Shown here piece after piece: positions 47,181 to 56,900 of a stretch of 64,000 nucleotides of DNA. The stretch spans positions 124,001 through 188,000 of the forward strand of contig BAJA01000004.1 in the NCBI GenBank assembly GCA_000613465.1, read 5' to 3'. How positions within the stretch are numbered: position 1 is the first letter of the stretch; each line of letters opens with the position of its first letter. This DNA comes from Bacteroides nordii WAL 11050 = JCM 12987. Its GTDB lineage: Bacteria; Bacteroidota; Bacteroidia; Bacteroidales; Bacteroidaceae. The translations under genes and the position numbers were made by a program. Below the pieces are notes generated by a model. The model had not been told where the DNA came from, searched no databases, and was given only the letters and a program-made list of their open reading frames with translations.

Positions 47181-47357
47181 GAGTATAAAAAATTATCCCC
47201 ACTAAAAATCTACTGAGCCGTTTTTACCTTTGGTTTTAATTGCATCTCTTCTTTAATTCGTATTATATATTGTTAAACAGTTGCCTTATTGTACATCTGT
47301 GGACAATATTGATAGATAATAAGAACAAAAATGCAAGGTTTTGCCGTTTTCTTTTCT

Positions 47358-47365
47358 TATTTTTG
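47358..47365 (+). promoter_or_regulatory. Promoter -7 box for kduI
   Basis: TATTTTTG, consensus TAnnTTTG, 67 nt before the kduI ATG. A second box (TACCTTTG, 47225-47232) abuts the right target duplication of the IS. The 200-nt gap otherwise holds no gene. Confidence 0.55.
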
Positions 47366-47431
47366 CATCGTGTACGCAAACGACGTGCATCTGAGAGTTA
47401 TGATATTATGAACTATTTAAATAAATAAGGT

Positions 47432-48274
47432 ATGAAAACGAACTATGAAATTCGCTATGCTGCGCATCCTGAAGATGCAAAAAGCTATGACACCAAGAGA
47501 ATCCGTCGTGATTTTCTGATTGAAAAAGTATTTTCGGCAAACGAAGTAAATATGGTGTATTCCATGTATGACCGTATGGTAGTAGGTGGTGCAATGCCGG
47601 TAGGAGAGGTGCTGAAGCTTGAAGCTATCGATCCGTTGAAGGCTCCTTATTTCCTTACTCGTCGTGAAATGGGTATTTTCAATGTCGGTGGTCCTGGTGT
47701 GGTAAAAGCTGGCGATGCTGTATTTGAACTCGATTATAAAGAAGCACTTTACTTAGGCTCAGGAGATCGTGAAGTGACTTTTGAAAGTAAAGACGAAAAG
47801 AATCCTGCTAAGTTCTATTTTAACTCGCTGACTGCTCACCGTAACTATCCTGATAAGAAAGTGACAAAGAAGGATGCAGTGGTGGCTGAAATGGGTTCAC
47901 TGGAAGGATCTAACCATAGAAATATAAACAAAATGCTGGTAAATCAGGTATTACCTACTTGCCAGTTGCAGATGGGTATGACGGAATTGGCTCCGGGAAG
48001 TGTTTGGAATACAATGCCGGCACACGTTCACAGCCGTCGTATGGAAGCTTATTTCTACTTCGAAGTGCCCGAAGAACATGCTGTATGTCACTTTATGGGT
48101 GAAGTAGATGAGACACGTCACGTATGGATGAAAGGCGATCAGGCTGTATTATCTCCTGAATGGTCTATTCACTCGGCTGCTGCTACTCATAACTATACCT
48201 TTATCTGGGGTATGGGAGGCGAAAATCTGGATTATGGAGATCAGGATTTCTCACTGATTACAGATCTTAAATAA
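47432..48274 (+). CDS. kduI: 5-keto-4-deoxyuronate isomerase
   Basis: Isomerises 5-keto-4-deoxyuronate (from pectin or glycosaminoglycan degradation) to 2,5-diketo-3-deoxygluconate. 280 residues, normal length. Cupin-type motifs: NEVNMVYSMYDRMVVGGAMP, LGSGDREVTFES, and the zinc-binding MPAHVHSRRMEAYFYFEVPEEH with two His and a Glu, then SPEWSIHSAAATHNY with further His. It starts just downstream of the IS; the gene is intact. Paired with kduD. Confidence 0.97.
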   Translation: MKTNYEIRYAAHPEDAKSYDTKRIRRDFLIEKVFSANEVNMVYSMYDRMVVGGAMPVGEVLKLEAIDPLKAPYFLTRREMGIFNVGGPGVVKAGDAVFELDYKEALYLGSGDREVTFESKDEKNPAKFYFNSLTAHRNYPDKKVTKKDAVVAEMGSLEGSNHRNINKMLVNQVLPTCQLQMGMTELAPGSVWNTMPAHVHSRRMEAYFYFEVPEEHAVCHFMGEVDETRHVWMKGDQAVLSPEWSIHSAAATHNYTFIWGMGGENLDYGDQDFSLITDLK

Positions 48275-48414
48275 TGAGGCATGCGCTGAATATGCCCTGT
48301 GTCAATTTAAGAAACGACTTAATAAGAACAATTAATTAATAACCTTCGTGCTACATGTGTGAATAAGTGCTTTCATTGGCACTCTGTACATTGGCACATT
48401 AATAAATTATTATA

Positions 48415-49209
48415 ATGGTAAACTTTTCATTAGAAGGTAAAGTTGCACTTGTTACTGGTGCATCTTACGGAATCGGTTTTGCTTTGGCTACTGCTTTTGC
48501 TCAGGCAGGTGCAAAAATCGTGTTCAACGATATCAAACAGGAACTGGTAGACAAAGGTATTGCTGCTTACAAGGCTGAAGGTATTGAAGCTAAAGGTTAT
48601 GTATGCGATGTAACCAACGAAGAGCAGGTGAACGCTATGGTTGCTCAGATTGAGAAAGAAGTAGGCGTTATCGATATTTTGGTTAACAATGCAGGTATCA
48701 TTAAGCGTATCCCGATGCACGAAATGTCGGCAGCTGAATTCCGTCAGGTAATTGATGTAGACTTGAATGCTCCGTTTATTGTGTCTAAGGCTGTTATCCC
48801 TTCTATGATTAAAAAAGGTCACGGTAAGATCATCAATATCTGTTCTATGATGAGTGAACTGGGTCGTGAAACAGTATCTGCTTATGCTGCTGCTAAGGGT
48901 GGTTTGAAGATGCTTACTAGGAACATTGCTTCTGAATATGGTGAATTCAATATCCAGTGTAATGGTATCGGCCCGGGTTATATTGCTACTCCGCAGACAG
49001 CTCCGTTGCGTGAGATCCAACCGGATGGTTCACGTCACCCATTTGATTCATTTATCATTGCTAAGACTCCGGCTGCCCGTTGGGGAACTCCGGAAGATCT
49101 GGCAGGACCTGCAGTGTTCCTGGCTTCAGATGCTTCTGACTTTGTAAACGGACACGTATTATACGTTGACGGTGGTATCTTGGCGTATATCGGAAAACAA
49201 CCGAAATAA
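48415..49209 (+). CDS. kduD: 2-dehydro-3-deoxy-D-gluconate 5-dehydrogenase (KduD-type SDR)
   Basis: Reduces 2,5-diketo-3-deoxygluconate to KDG. 264 residues. SDR motifs: TGASYGIGFA (cofactor), DILVNNAGIIKRIPMHEMS, the catalytic Ser/YxxxK in MMSELGRETVSAYAAAKGGLKMLT, and GPGYIATPQT. 140 nt after kduI in the same direction. The name gluconate 5-dehydrogenase is used for close relatives; context favours KduD. Confidence 0.92.
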   Translation: MVNFSLEGKVALVTGASYGIGFALATAFAQAGAKIVFNDIKQELVDKGIAAYKAEGIEAKGYVCDVTNEEQVNAMVAQIEKEVGVIDILVNNAGIIKRIPMHEMSAAEFRQVIDVDLNAPFIVSKAVIPSMIKKGHGKIINICSMMSELGRETVSAYAAAKGGLKMLTRNIASEYGEFNIQCNGIGPGYIATPQTAPLREIQPDGSRHPFDSFIIAKTPAARWGTPEDLAGPAVFLASDASDFVNGHVLYVDGGILAYIGKQPK

Positions 49210-49286
49210 GAGATAAAATACAGTTATGCTGTAGGGCGGAGGAATACTCCGCTTTCGGGTTTTATTATCAAACTAACGACAAAAAG

Positions 49287-50528
49287 ATGAAAAAGTTATT
49301 TTTCTTTATTGCAATTGCTCTTGTATGCTTTGCTTGTACTGAGAGCAAGACGGTTACTGTTACAGTAACAAATCCCACCGCTATGGAACGTGCCGGTGAA
49401 ATGGTAGAGGTATCCATGGGTGATGTCTCTTCTAAACTGCAATTGGCTGACACTGCTCAGATTGTTGTGCTTGATGCTGATGGTCAGCAGGTGCCTTATC
49501 AGATTACTTATGATGAGAAAGTAATTTTCCCAGCTACCGTAAAAGCTAACGGAACAGCGGCTTATACTATTCAGGCCGGTACTCCTGCTGTATTTGATAC
49601 AAAGGCTTGCGGACGACACTATCCTGAACGTGTAGATGACGTGGCATGGGAAAATGACCTGGTTGCTTTCCGTACTTACGGCCCTGCTTTGCAGGCAACT
49701 GGTGAGCGTGCTTTCGGTTATGATATCTGGACTAAATACAATACAACAGAGCCGGTGGTAGAAGCTCGTTATGCAAGTGAGTTGAATCCGGAAACAAAAG
49801 CTAAAATTGCTGAATTGAAAAAGACAGATCCTAAAGCAGCAAGTGAGCTTTATCGTTCTGTATCTTATCATGTAGATCATGGTAACGGCCTGGATTGCTA
49901 TAAAGTAGGTCCTACGCTTGGAGGAGGTACGGCTGCTTTGATGTCGGGTGATTCGATTATCTATCCGTATTGCTATGCAACACAGGAAATACTTGACAAT
50001 GGTCCGTTGCGTTTCACAGTGAAACTGGTGTATAACCCGCTGACAGTAAAGGATAATTCTGACGTTATAGAGACTCGTCTGATCTCTTTGGATGCTGGCT
50101 CACATATGAACAAGACTGTTGTTGCTTACAGTAATCTGAAAGAAACAATGCCTGTTGCTACCGGTATTGTTCTTCACGAACCGGACGGTGCCGTTGTGAC
50201 AGATGCTGCCAATGGTTATATTACTTATGTGGATCCGACGGATAATGTGAACAATAATAACGGAAAGATTTTTGTGGGTGCTGCTTTCCCTGCTACAGTG
50301 AAAGACGCCAAAGTGGTTCTTTTCCCTGAAAAAGAGAAGAAAGAATTGCGTGGTGGTGCAGATGGTCATGTACTGGCTGTCAGTGACTATGAACCGGGCT
50401 CTGAATATACTTATTATTGGGGTTCTGCATGGGATAAGGCTGATATCAAGACTGCCGATGCATGGAATGAATATGTAGCTGCATTTGCACAGAAATTGCG
50501 TGCTCCGCTGACTGTAACAGTACAGTAA
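49287..50528 (+). CDS. DUF4861-family secreted lipoprotein
   Basis: 413 residues. Lipoprotein signal (MKKLFFFIAIALVCFAC; lipobox ends FAC). Body: SKTVTVTVTNPTAMERAGEMVEV, GKIFVGAAFPATVKDAKVV, EPGSEYTYYWGSAWDKADIKT and other DUF4861 signatures; beta-rich. DUF4861 genes recur beside kduI/kduD in Bacteroidota, so a role in handling uronate-containing glycans is likely, but activity is unknown. A strong hairpin follows. Confidence 0.82.
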   Translation: MKKLFFFIAIALVCFACTESKTVTVTVTNPTAMERAGEMVEVSMGDVSSKLQLADTAQIVVLDADGQQVPYQITYDEKVIFPATVKANGTAAYTIQAGTPAVFDTKACGRHYPERVDDVAWENDLVAFRTYGPALQATGERAFGYDIWTKYNTTEPVVEARYASELNPETKAKIAELKKTDPKAASELYRSVSYHVDHGNGLDCYKVGPTLGGGTAALMSGDSIIYPYCYATQEILDNGPLRFTVKLVYNPLTVKDNSDVIETRLISLDAGSHMNKTVVAYSNLKETMPVATGIVLHEPDGAVVTDAANGYITYVDPTDNVNNNNGKIFVGAAFPATVKDAKVVLFPEKEKKELRGGADGHVLAVSDYEPGSEYTYYWGSAWDKADIKTADAWNEYVAAFAQKLRAPLTVTVQ

Positions 50529-50538
50529 TTATTTAAAG

Positions 50539-50622
50539 GGAAGAAGGGAGAATGGAGAGGGGAGAAGTGCTATGCAGCGTAATAGCGCAGCTCCTTCTCC
50601 CCTCTCCATTCTCCCTTCTTCC
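50539..50622. terminator. 29-bp perfect inverted repeat, convergent terminator
   Basis: Arms 50539-50567 and 50594-50622 are perfect reverse complements over 29 bp (purine-rich GGAAGAAGGGAGAATGG.. left arm) with a 26-nt loop. Between the convergent DUF4861 and sulfatase genes. No long T run. Confidence 0.65.
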
Positions 50623-50642
50623 TTCTCTTAACTCCCCTCTCT

Positions 50643-52212
50643 TTAATCATCCTGCATAATGCCTTTTATCTGTTCCCATTTGTTGGTCGCATCGTTTTTC
50701 TGAACTGCTCCCGGGGTACTTCTTCCGTCTTGTATATACTTCTGTAACAGCTGTTTTAATTCTTGTACTACCTCCGGATGTTCTTGATATACATTGTTTT
50801 TCTCTCCCGGATCTTGTTTCATATTGTAGAGTTGAATAGGAGGCAGTGTAGCAATGACTTCTTTGTCTACATTTGGTTTCGGGTAGCTCCAACCTCCTGA
50901 ACTGGGTGAACAAAGTAGTTTCCATTCGCCTTTGCGTATGGCAAACTCACCACGGATGGAATGGTGTACAACGGCTTCCCGGATTGTTTGGGGATAACCG
51001 GGATTCTCGATCAATGGCAAAATGTTGTAACTATCTTCTGCCTCATTCTCTTTTATCTGATATTGGTTCAGTGCTGCGAACGTTGCATAAAAGTCGTTTA
51101 GGCAGACCGTTTGGTTGCATTTGCCTTTTCCGGCTCTTTGGGGCCATTCTACGATGGTAGGGACACGGTGTCCTCCGTCGAAAAGATCGGCTTTCATACC
51201 TCTCCATATGTAATTGGCACGATGTCCTTTCTGTGCCATCTTGTCAATACCTCCGGCCGGTGAGCAACCATTGTCTGTGGTAAATATTAGGATGGTATTT
51301 TCTGAGATATTATTGTCTTTGAGCGCTTTTCGGATCTGTCCTACCACATCATCTACCATTAGCACAAAGTCTCCATAATCTCCTAATCCGGTTTTCCCTT
51401 TAAATCTTTCGTCCGGAAGGATAGGGGTGTGTGGTGCAGGAAGAGGCAGATACAGGAAGAACGGTTGCTTGTTTTGGGCGTGTTGATTTACATAGTCTAC
51501 GGCCCGGCGGGTAAGGTTGGGCAAGCACTCCTGATGTGAGAAGTCGGAACCTATGGCACCTGCCCGCCACATGGCATATCCTCCCGACTTGGCGATGGTT
51601 TGTATCTGAGTGGTAGTAGGCTGGCTATTTTCTACATAGACATAAGGAGCCATGTCTAATGAACCACAGAAGCCGTAGAAATAATCAAATCCTAAATCGG
51701 CAGGCCCGTTAGTGATGGGTTTACTATAATCCACATCTTCCTCTGCCAGTGCATTGGCATTTGGCTTTTCGTGTCCGGCTTTCGTACCCCAGTTCCAACC
51801 TAAGTGCCACTTTCCGATGCAGGCTGTGGTATATCCGTTTTGTTTTAGCATAGAGGCCATTGTGCTTCGCGTAGTAGGGATAATGGGGCGTGAATATCCA
51901 TATAATACACCGCTTTTAAGGCTCGAACGCCAGTTATATCTTCCGGTGATAATCCCATAGCGGGTAGGCGTACTGACGGACGAGCAGGAGTGAGCATCGG
52001 TAAAAGAGACTCCGTTATCGGCCATTTCATCCAGGTTCCGGGTAGTAATGCCGGAATGTTCATTGAATGCCGAGACATCGCCATAGCCATATCATCTGCA
52101 AGGATGAAAATGATATTGGGGGATTTGTTGGCCGGGAGTTGTTTTGTGCCTGTAGGTGCTGGCAGAAGCATAGGGGAACTGATAAGAATCCAAGATAAGT
52201 CATTGTCTTCAT
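50643..52212 (-). pseudogene. Secreted S1-family sulfatase, two frameshifts
   Basis: About 523 residues once repaired. Signal peptide from the ATG at 52210-52212 (MKTMTYLGFLSVPLCFCQ). The N-terminal metal site NIIFILADDMGYGDVSAF appears when one G is added (GG run at 52087-52088). An earlier shift between 52118 and 52143, most simply one C lost at the coding CCC (52134-52136), joins the signal peptide frame. The activation motif is STPTR, the Ser-type, so maturation would need an anaerobic sulfatase-maturating enzyme. Later motifs: KWHLGWNWGTKAGHEKPN, TDNGCSPAGG, GMKADLFDGGHRVPTIVEWP. Neighbours (kduI, kduD) point to a sulfated uronate glycan. Probably a functional gene in reality. Confidence 0.85.
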
Positions 52213-52318
52213 GATACGTTGTTTTTAGGATTAAAGCAGGTTTTAAAAGTACGGCTTCTGTTTGGCATTCTATGTTTACATTTTCTCAGATACTGTTAAT
52301 CCCGTCTCATGTTTATGT

Positions 52319-53287
52319 TTACACGTCTGGCAATGTTTGTACTTCGTCTTTGTCGTTACTCTCTACTTGATGTATGTTTCGCATTAAGCCTGTGTACTTG
52401 GCTCTTTTTACCGCACTTCCTTTAAAGATCATTCTGTATTGTTCTTCTGTCAGTGCATGCCAGTTCTTTTTTTCCATCTGCATGAAGGCGTCAGTGGGTT
52501 GCAATTCCGGTGTCTGGCAGGGAGTGGAAAATCTGTTCCAGGGACAGGCTTTCTGGCATTCGTCGCAGCCATATATCTTATTGCCCATTTTTTTGCCTTC
52601 TGCGGGCGGAATAGCTTCCCGGTGCTCAATGGTAAGATAAGACAGGCAACGGCCTGAATTGAGCAAAAAAGGGGCTTCCAGCGCTTTTGTCGGACAGGCA
52701 TCAAGACACCGGGTACAGTTTCCGCAGCGGCTTGTTAACGGTTGGTCGTATTCGTCTGCTTCTGCACTGAGAAATATTTCTCCTAAAAAGAAGCAGGAAC
52801 CGGCATGCGGAATAATAAGCTGGGTATTTTTACCTATCCAACCCAATCCGGCACGCCATGCCCAGTAACGCTCTAATACGGGAGCTGTATCGCAGAATAT
52901 ACGGCTTTGTAAGGGTAGGGGAGAGTGTGCGGAGATATATTCCTGTAAGGCGGTCAGCCGGGCTTTCATGATATCGTGGTAATCTTTGCCGTATGCATAC
53001 CAGGCAAACTGATACTGGTCTTCTCGTAAGAATCGGGAAGGGTAATAGTTGAGGGCTACGGATACAATGCTACGTGTTCCTTCTACTAGTAAACGGGGAT
53101 CGAGGCGCTTTTCGAGGTGATTGCCCATGTAATTCATTCCTGCTTGCATGCCGTGCGAATGCCAGTGGCAAAAGGCATTGGAAACGGTTTTGTTTACCGC
53201 TTCTGCCGGTGCCACCCCACAAGCAGAAAAGCCGAGGCGCAGAGCTTCGGCTTTTATTTGTTTAGCAGAAAGAATAACTTCTCCCAT
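52319..53287 (-). CDS. queG: Epoxyqueuosine reductase
   Basis: Last step of queuosine synthesis, reducing the epoxide on tRNA; cobalamin and two 4Fe-4S clusters. 322 residues. KAEALRLGFSACGVAPAEA at the start, YPSRFLREDQYQFAWYAYGKDYHD, and clusters in CGNCTRCLDACPTKAL and CDECQKACPWN, all typical. It forms an operon with the deacetylase gene upstream (spacing 19 nt). Confidence 0.95.
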   Translation of the reverse strand: MGEVILSAKQIKAEALRLGFSACGVAPAEAVNKTVSNAFCHWHSHGMQAGMNYMGNHLEKRLDPRLLVEGTRSIVSVALNYYPSRFLREDQYQFAWYAYGKDYHDIMKARLTALQEYISAHSPLPLQSRIFCDTAPVLERYWAWRAGLGWIGKNTQLIIPHAGSCFFLGEIFLSAEADEYDQPLTSRCGNCTRCLDACPTKALEAPFLLNSGRCLSYLTIEHREAIPPAEGKKMGNKIYGCDECQKACPWNRFSTPCQTPELQPTDAFMQMEKKNWHALTEEQYRMIFKGSAVKRAKYTGLMRNIHQVESNDKDEVQTLPDV

Positions 53288-53306
53288 CCTGTCTTTTTAT
53301 TTTTCG

Positions 53307-53960
53307 TTACCTGTCCGCTTGCCGAACCTCCCCATGCGGGAAGTGTGGAAGCATCTTGAATTCGTAGCCTTGTTCTTTCATAAACTCGATGGCACGCGGC
53401 AAAGCGTACTGAAGGTTTCCGTTATTCCAGGATTTCAGCGAATCGTGAAACGTGATGATAGAACCATTCCGTACATAGCGTTTTACGTTTGCCAACACCT
53501 GTTCGGGACGCATTTTCTTACTATAGTCACGTGTTACCAGATCCCACATGATAATGCTGTAGTACTGTTTCAGCGCGTGATATTGCTTGAATCCCATGTG
53601 TCCGTGTGGCGGGCGGAAAAGATCGGTCTTCATCTCTTGATTCGCACGATCCGTATTTTCCAGATAATCATTAGCAGAGTACTCGAATCCACGGATGTGA
53701 TTGAAGGTGTGGTTACCGATCCGGTGTCCGTGTTCAATCACCATCCGGAAAATATCCGGATACTTCCGTACATTGTCGCCTACCATAAAGAAAGTGGCTT
53801 TGATCTCATACTGATCTAACAGATCTAATACCCAGGGCGTTACTTCCGGAATAGGCCCGTCATCGAAAGTCAGGTAAACTGCTTTTTCGTCAGGGTTCAT
53901 CCGGAAGATAGCTTTCGGGTATAAAATGCGGAAAAACCACGGTGGTTGCTCTATAAACAT
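53307..53960 (-). CDS. Polysaccharide deacetylase (NodB-like) family protein
   Basis: 217 residues, no signal peptide seen. NodB fold: VYLTFDDGP (catalytic Asp pair), HRIGNHTFNHIRG (metal His), FRPPHGHMG and ITFHDS. Acts on N-acetyl groups of peptidoglycan or capsular sugars. Starts 4 nt after the DUF2723 gene stop. Confidence 0.9.
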   Translation of the reverse strand: MFIEQPPWFFRILYPKAIFRMNPDEKAVYLTFDDGPIPEVTPWVLDLLDQYEIKATFFMVGDNVRKYPDIFRMVIEHGHRIGNHTFNHIRGFEYSANDYLENTDRANQEMKTDLFRPPHGHMGFKQYHALKQYYSIIMWDLVTRDYSKKMRPEQVLANVKRYVRNGSIITFHDSLKSWNNGNLQYALPRAIEFMKEQGYEFKMLPHFPHGEVRQADR

Positions 53961-53964
53961 CTTT

Positions 53965-56900
53965 CTATCTCGTTCCTTTTACACGGGAGACGTACATGCC
54001 GTACAGTTCGTCCAGTTTGCCGGAATAGTTTTCTGACAGTTTCGATTTATATTTCTCCATGAGTTTCAGCTCTTCATTCAGTAAGGCTATGTGATACTCG
54101 AATTCCCGGGTTGATACGAAGAATTGTGAGTCGTCCAGGCTGAGATACCAGGTCATGTATTCAAGTGCCTTATTGGCCAATGCATCCATAATTTTGTCTG
54201 CTTTCTCGGTTTGTCCCAGCTGATAGTAGGCTTCCGCCATTTGTACGGCGCCGTTCTGCCAGTCATAAGGTACGTTGTAAGCAGGAATCATCTTCTCGGC
54301 ATAATCCAAAGCAGCGAGGGCTTTGTCTTTTTGACCTTCCTTCATCAGCTGTTCGATGAGCTGCGCGAAAACACGGCGGTGTGTATAGCACATGCGCATC
54401 ACATTTTCATCGATATAGATGCCTGGCTTGTCGATACCACCAAATTTAAACTTATTCATCAGGTTGTCGTACATCTTCTCGCTGTCAATCGTTGCCCCCA
54501 ATTTCTTGGTTTCAAACGGTGTGAAGCGAGAGGCGAGTCCTTCCTGAACGAAATGCTTGTCCATACCTAACTGATTTTCTCTGCCTACGGTGATAGCCAT
54601 ATACATAGGACGTTCCCAGTTGGCATTTGCCAGCATCTCAAGCATCATCAGTTCACTCTTATAGAGGGCACGTTTCGGGTTTCCATTGTCATCTCTCAGC
54701 AGAATATTCATATGATCGGGGATAGAGTCGCCCAAAGCTTCCGGAATCTTCATGCCACTGCGGCGTATCGCTTCTTTATCAATCTTGATGACGATACTGT
54801 CTGTCGGGATGACATGCAGGCCCTCTTTGTCTGAACGTACCCAGTATTTAAGGATATTCTTCAGTTCATACGGATCTTCACCGAATTCGTTGTGGATATT
54901 TTGCAATGCTTCCGGGTTACCGCTACTGTCTGCCTGTGCGTAAAGAGCGTCGATTGTCTTTTTAATCTCTGGGCGTATCTGTATGTATTCGTTTGTTCCT
55001 TCTACGTATTCAACACGGTCCCAGGTGATCGGCAGTGACGGAGAGTCATAAGCAGGGCGTTTCATCTGGTCAATATACCAGTCTGTTTGCAGATAACTCA
55101 GGTTACAGGTGCGGGCATCTGTACGGAAACCTTCTGTCTCCTGGTTGTACCACAGAGGGAATGTATCGTTGTCACCATTGGTGAAGATGATCGGATTTCC
55201 GCTTTCCTGCAAGGACATCAGGTAGTTTTGTCCGAAGTCACGGGCTACATAGCGTCCTGAACGGTCGTGGTCATCCCAGGTCTGGCCTGCCATCTGAATG
55301 GGTACCAGCAGGCAGAGTGCAGAGACAAGAATAGCAGCCGGTAATTCTTGCATCTTGGTATAGTCGCGCAGCAGTTTGATGATACCTGCTACACCCATAC
55401 CGACCCAGATAGCGAACGCGTAGAACGAACCGGCATAAGCATAGTCACGTTCGCGGGGCTGGCTGGGAGTTTGGTTGAGGTAGAGCACAATGGCAATACC
55501 TGTCATGAAGAACAGGAAGAATACTACCCAGAATTGTTGTACGCCTTTCTGACCGCAGTATGCCTGCCAGAATAGTCCGATAAGACCTAATAACAGGGGC
55601 AGGCAGTAGAATACATTGTGTCCTTTATTGTCTTTCAGTTCCTGCGGAAGCAAGCTTTGATCGCCTACCAACCAGTTGTCGATGAAAGGAATACCTGTAA
55701 TCCAGTTGCCATGTTCTATTTCGCCGCTACCCTGGATGTCGTTCTGGCGTCCGGCAAAGTTCCACATAAAGTAACGCCAGTACATGAAGTTGAGCTGGTA
55801 GCGGAAGAAGAACTTGATATTTTCCCACTGTGTGGGGATATTGACCATAATTGCGTTGCCGCATTCATCGTAGGGCACGTCATATCCTTTGATGTCTACC
55901 CAGCCTTTGTACTGCGGAATATGTGCACTGCTATACATACGCGGGAAGAGCATGTTCTGTGCATATTGATATTCTACACGTCCCGGTACTTCAACATACG
56001 AATCTTTTTCGTCCGGCGATGTTTTTTCTTTGCGAATGTATTTGGTTGTGCTGTTTGCCTCTACAGGGATGCAGTATCCGTCTTTCACTTCCAGGGCCAC
56101 CTTTGAAGAGTAAGCTTGTCCGTAGAATAACGGGCGTGTACCATACTGTTCACGTCCTAAATATTCGCCCAGCGTGAAGATATCTTCCGGAGAGTTCTGG
56201 TCCATCGGAGTATTGGCTGTAGAACGGATTACGATAAGCGCATACGAGGAGTATCCTACCATGATCATCATTGTGCAGAGCAGTGCGGTGTTCATACTGC
56301 GGGCCGAAATCTGGTATTTCTTATTGAGGTTTTTAGCAAACAGATAGAGTCCTAATGCGGCAAGTACGATAATGCCGATGATAACACTGCTCACTCCGTG
56401 TCCGTAGAACGGAATTCCTAACAGGGCAATAGTCAACATGAAAGAGATATTCATACGTGCACGGCTGGTTTCGGTATAGCTTTCATATACTCCCCAGATA
56501 ATGCTGGCGGCAAGTATGATGATATAAACAATGACGCCGGTATTGAATGGCAAGCCCATGCTGTTGACGAAAAGCAACTCGAACCATCCGCCTACTTTTA
56601 CTACGCCTGGCACGATACCGTAAAGCACGATTCCTACCAACACCATAGAAGCGAAAAGAGCTAACAGAGAGCCTTTTGCATTGGCATTGGGAACTTTCTT
56701 ATAGTAATATACCAGTACGATAGCAGGCAGACAGAGCAGGTTCAGCAGATGGACGCCGATACTCAATCCGGTCAGATAAGCGATGAGAATGATCCAACGG
56801 TCGCTATGCGGTTCGTCGGCTACATCTTCCCACTTCAGAATAAGCCAGAATACAACGGCTGTGAACAGGGAAGAATAGGCATAAACCTCCCCTTCTACGG

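Larger units (their letters stand above)
45798..47219 (-). mobile_element. ISL3-like insertion sequence with perfect ends and 8-bp target duplication
   Basis: 1422 bp. Left end 45798-45823 and right end 47194-47219 are perfect 26-bp inverted repeats (GGCTCAGTAGATTTTTAGTG...). GTTTTTAC occurs at 45790-45797 and again at 47220-47227, an 8-bp target duplication, as expected for ISL3-type elements. Two transposase frames lie inside on the minus strand. The intact ends and duplication indicate a recent, complete insertion between tRNA-Gln and kduI. NCBI family name ISAon1 seems to fit from memory; unverified. Confidence 0.92.

Noticed and set aside
48430..49020. 196-codon minus-strand open frame
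   Set aside because: Antisense of kduD, a clear SDR gene.
49296..49880. 194-codon minus-strand open frame
   Set aside because: Antisense of the DUF4861 gene.
53148..53819. 223-codon plus-strand open frame
   Set aside because: Antisense shadow of the polysaccharide deacetylase and queG genes, whose families are clear.
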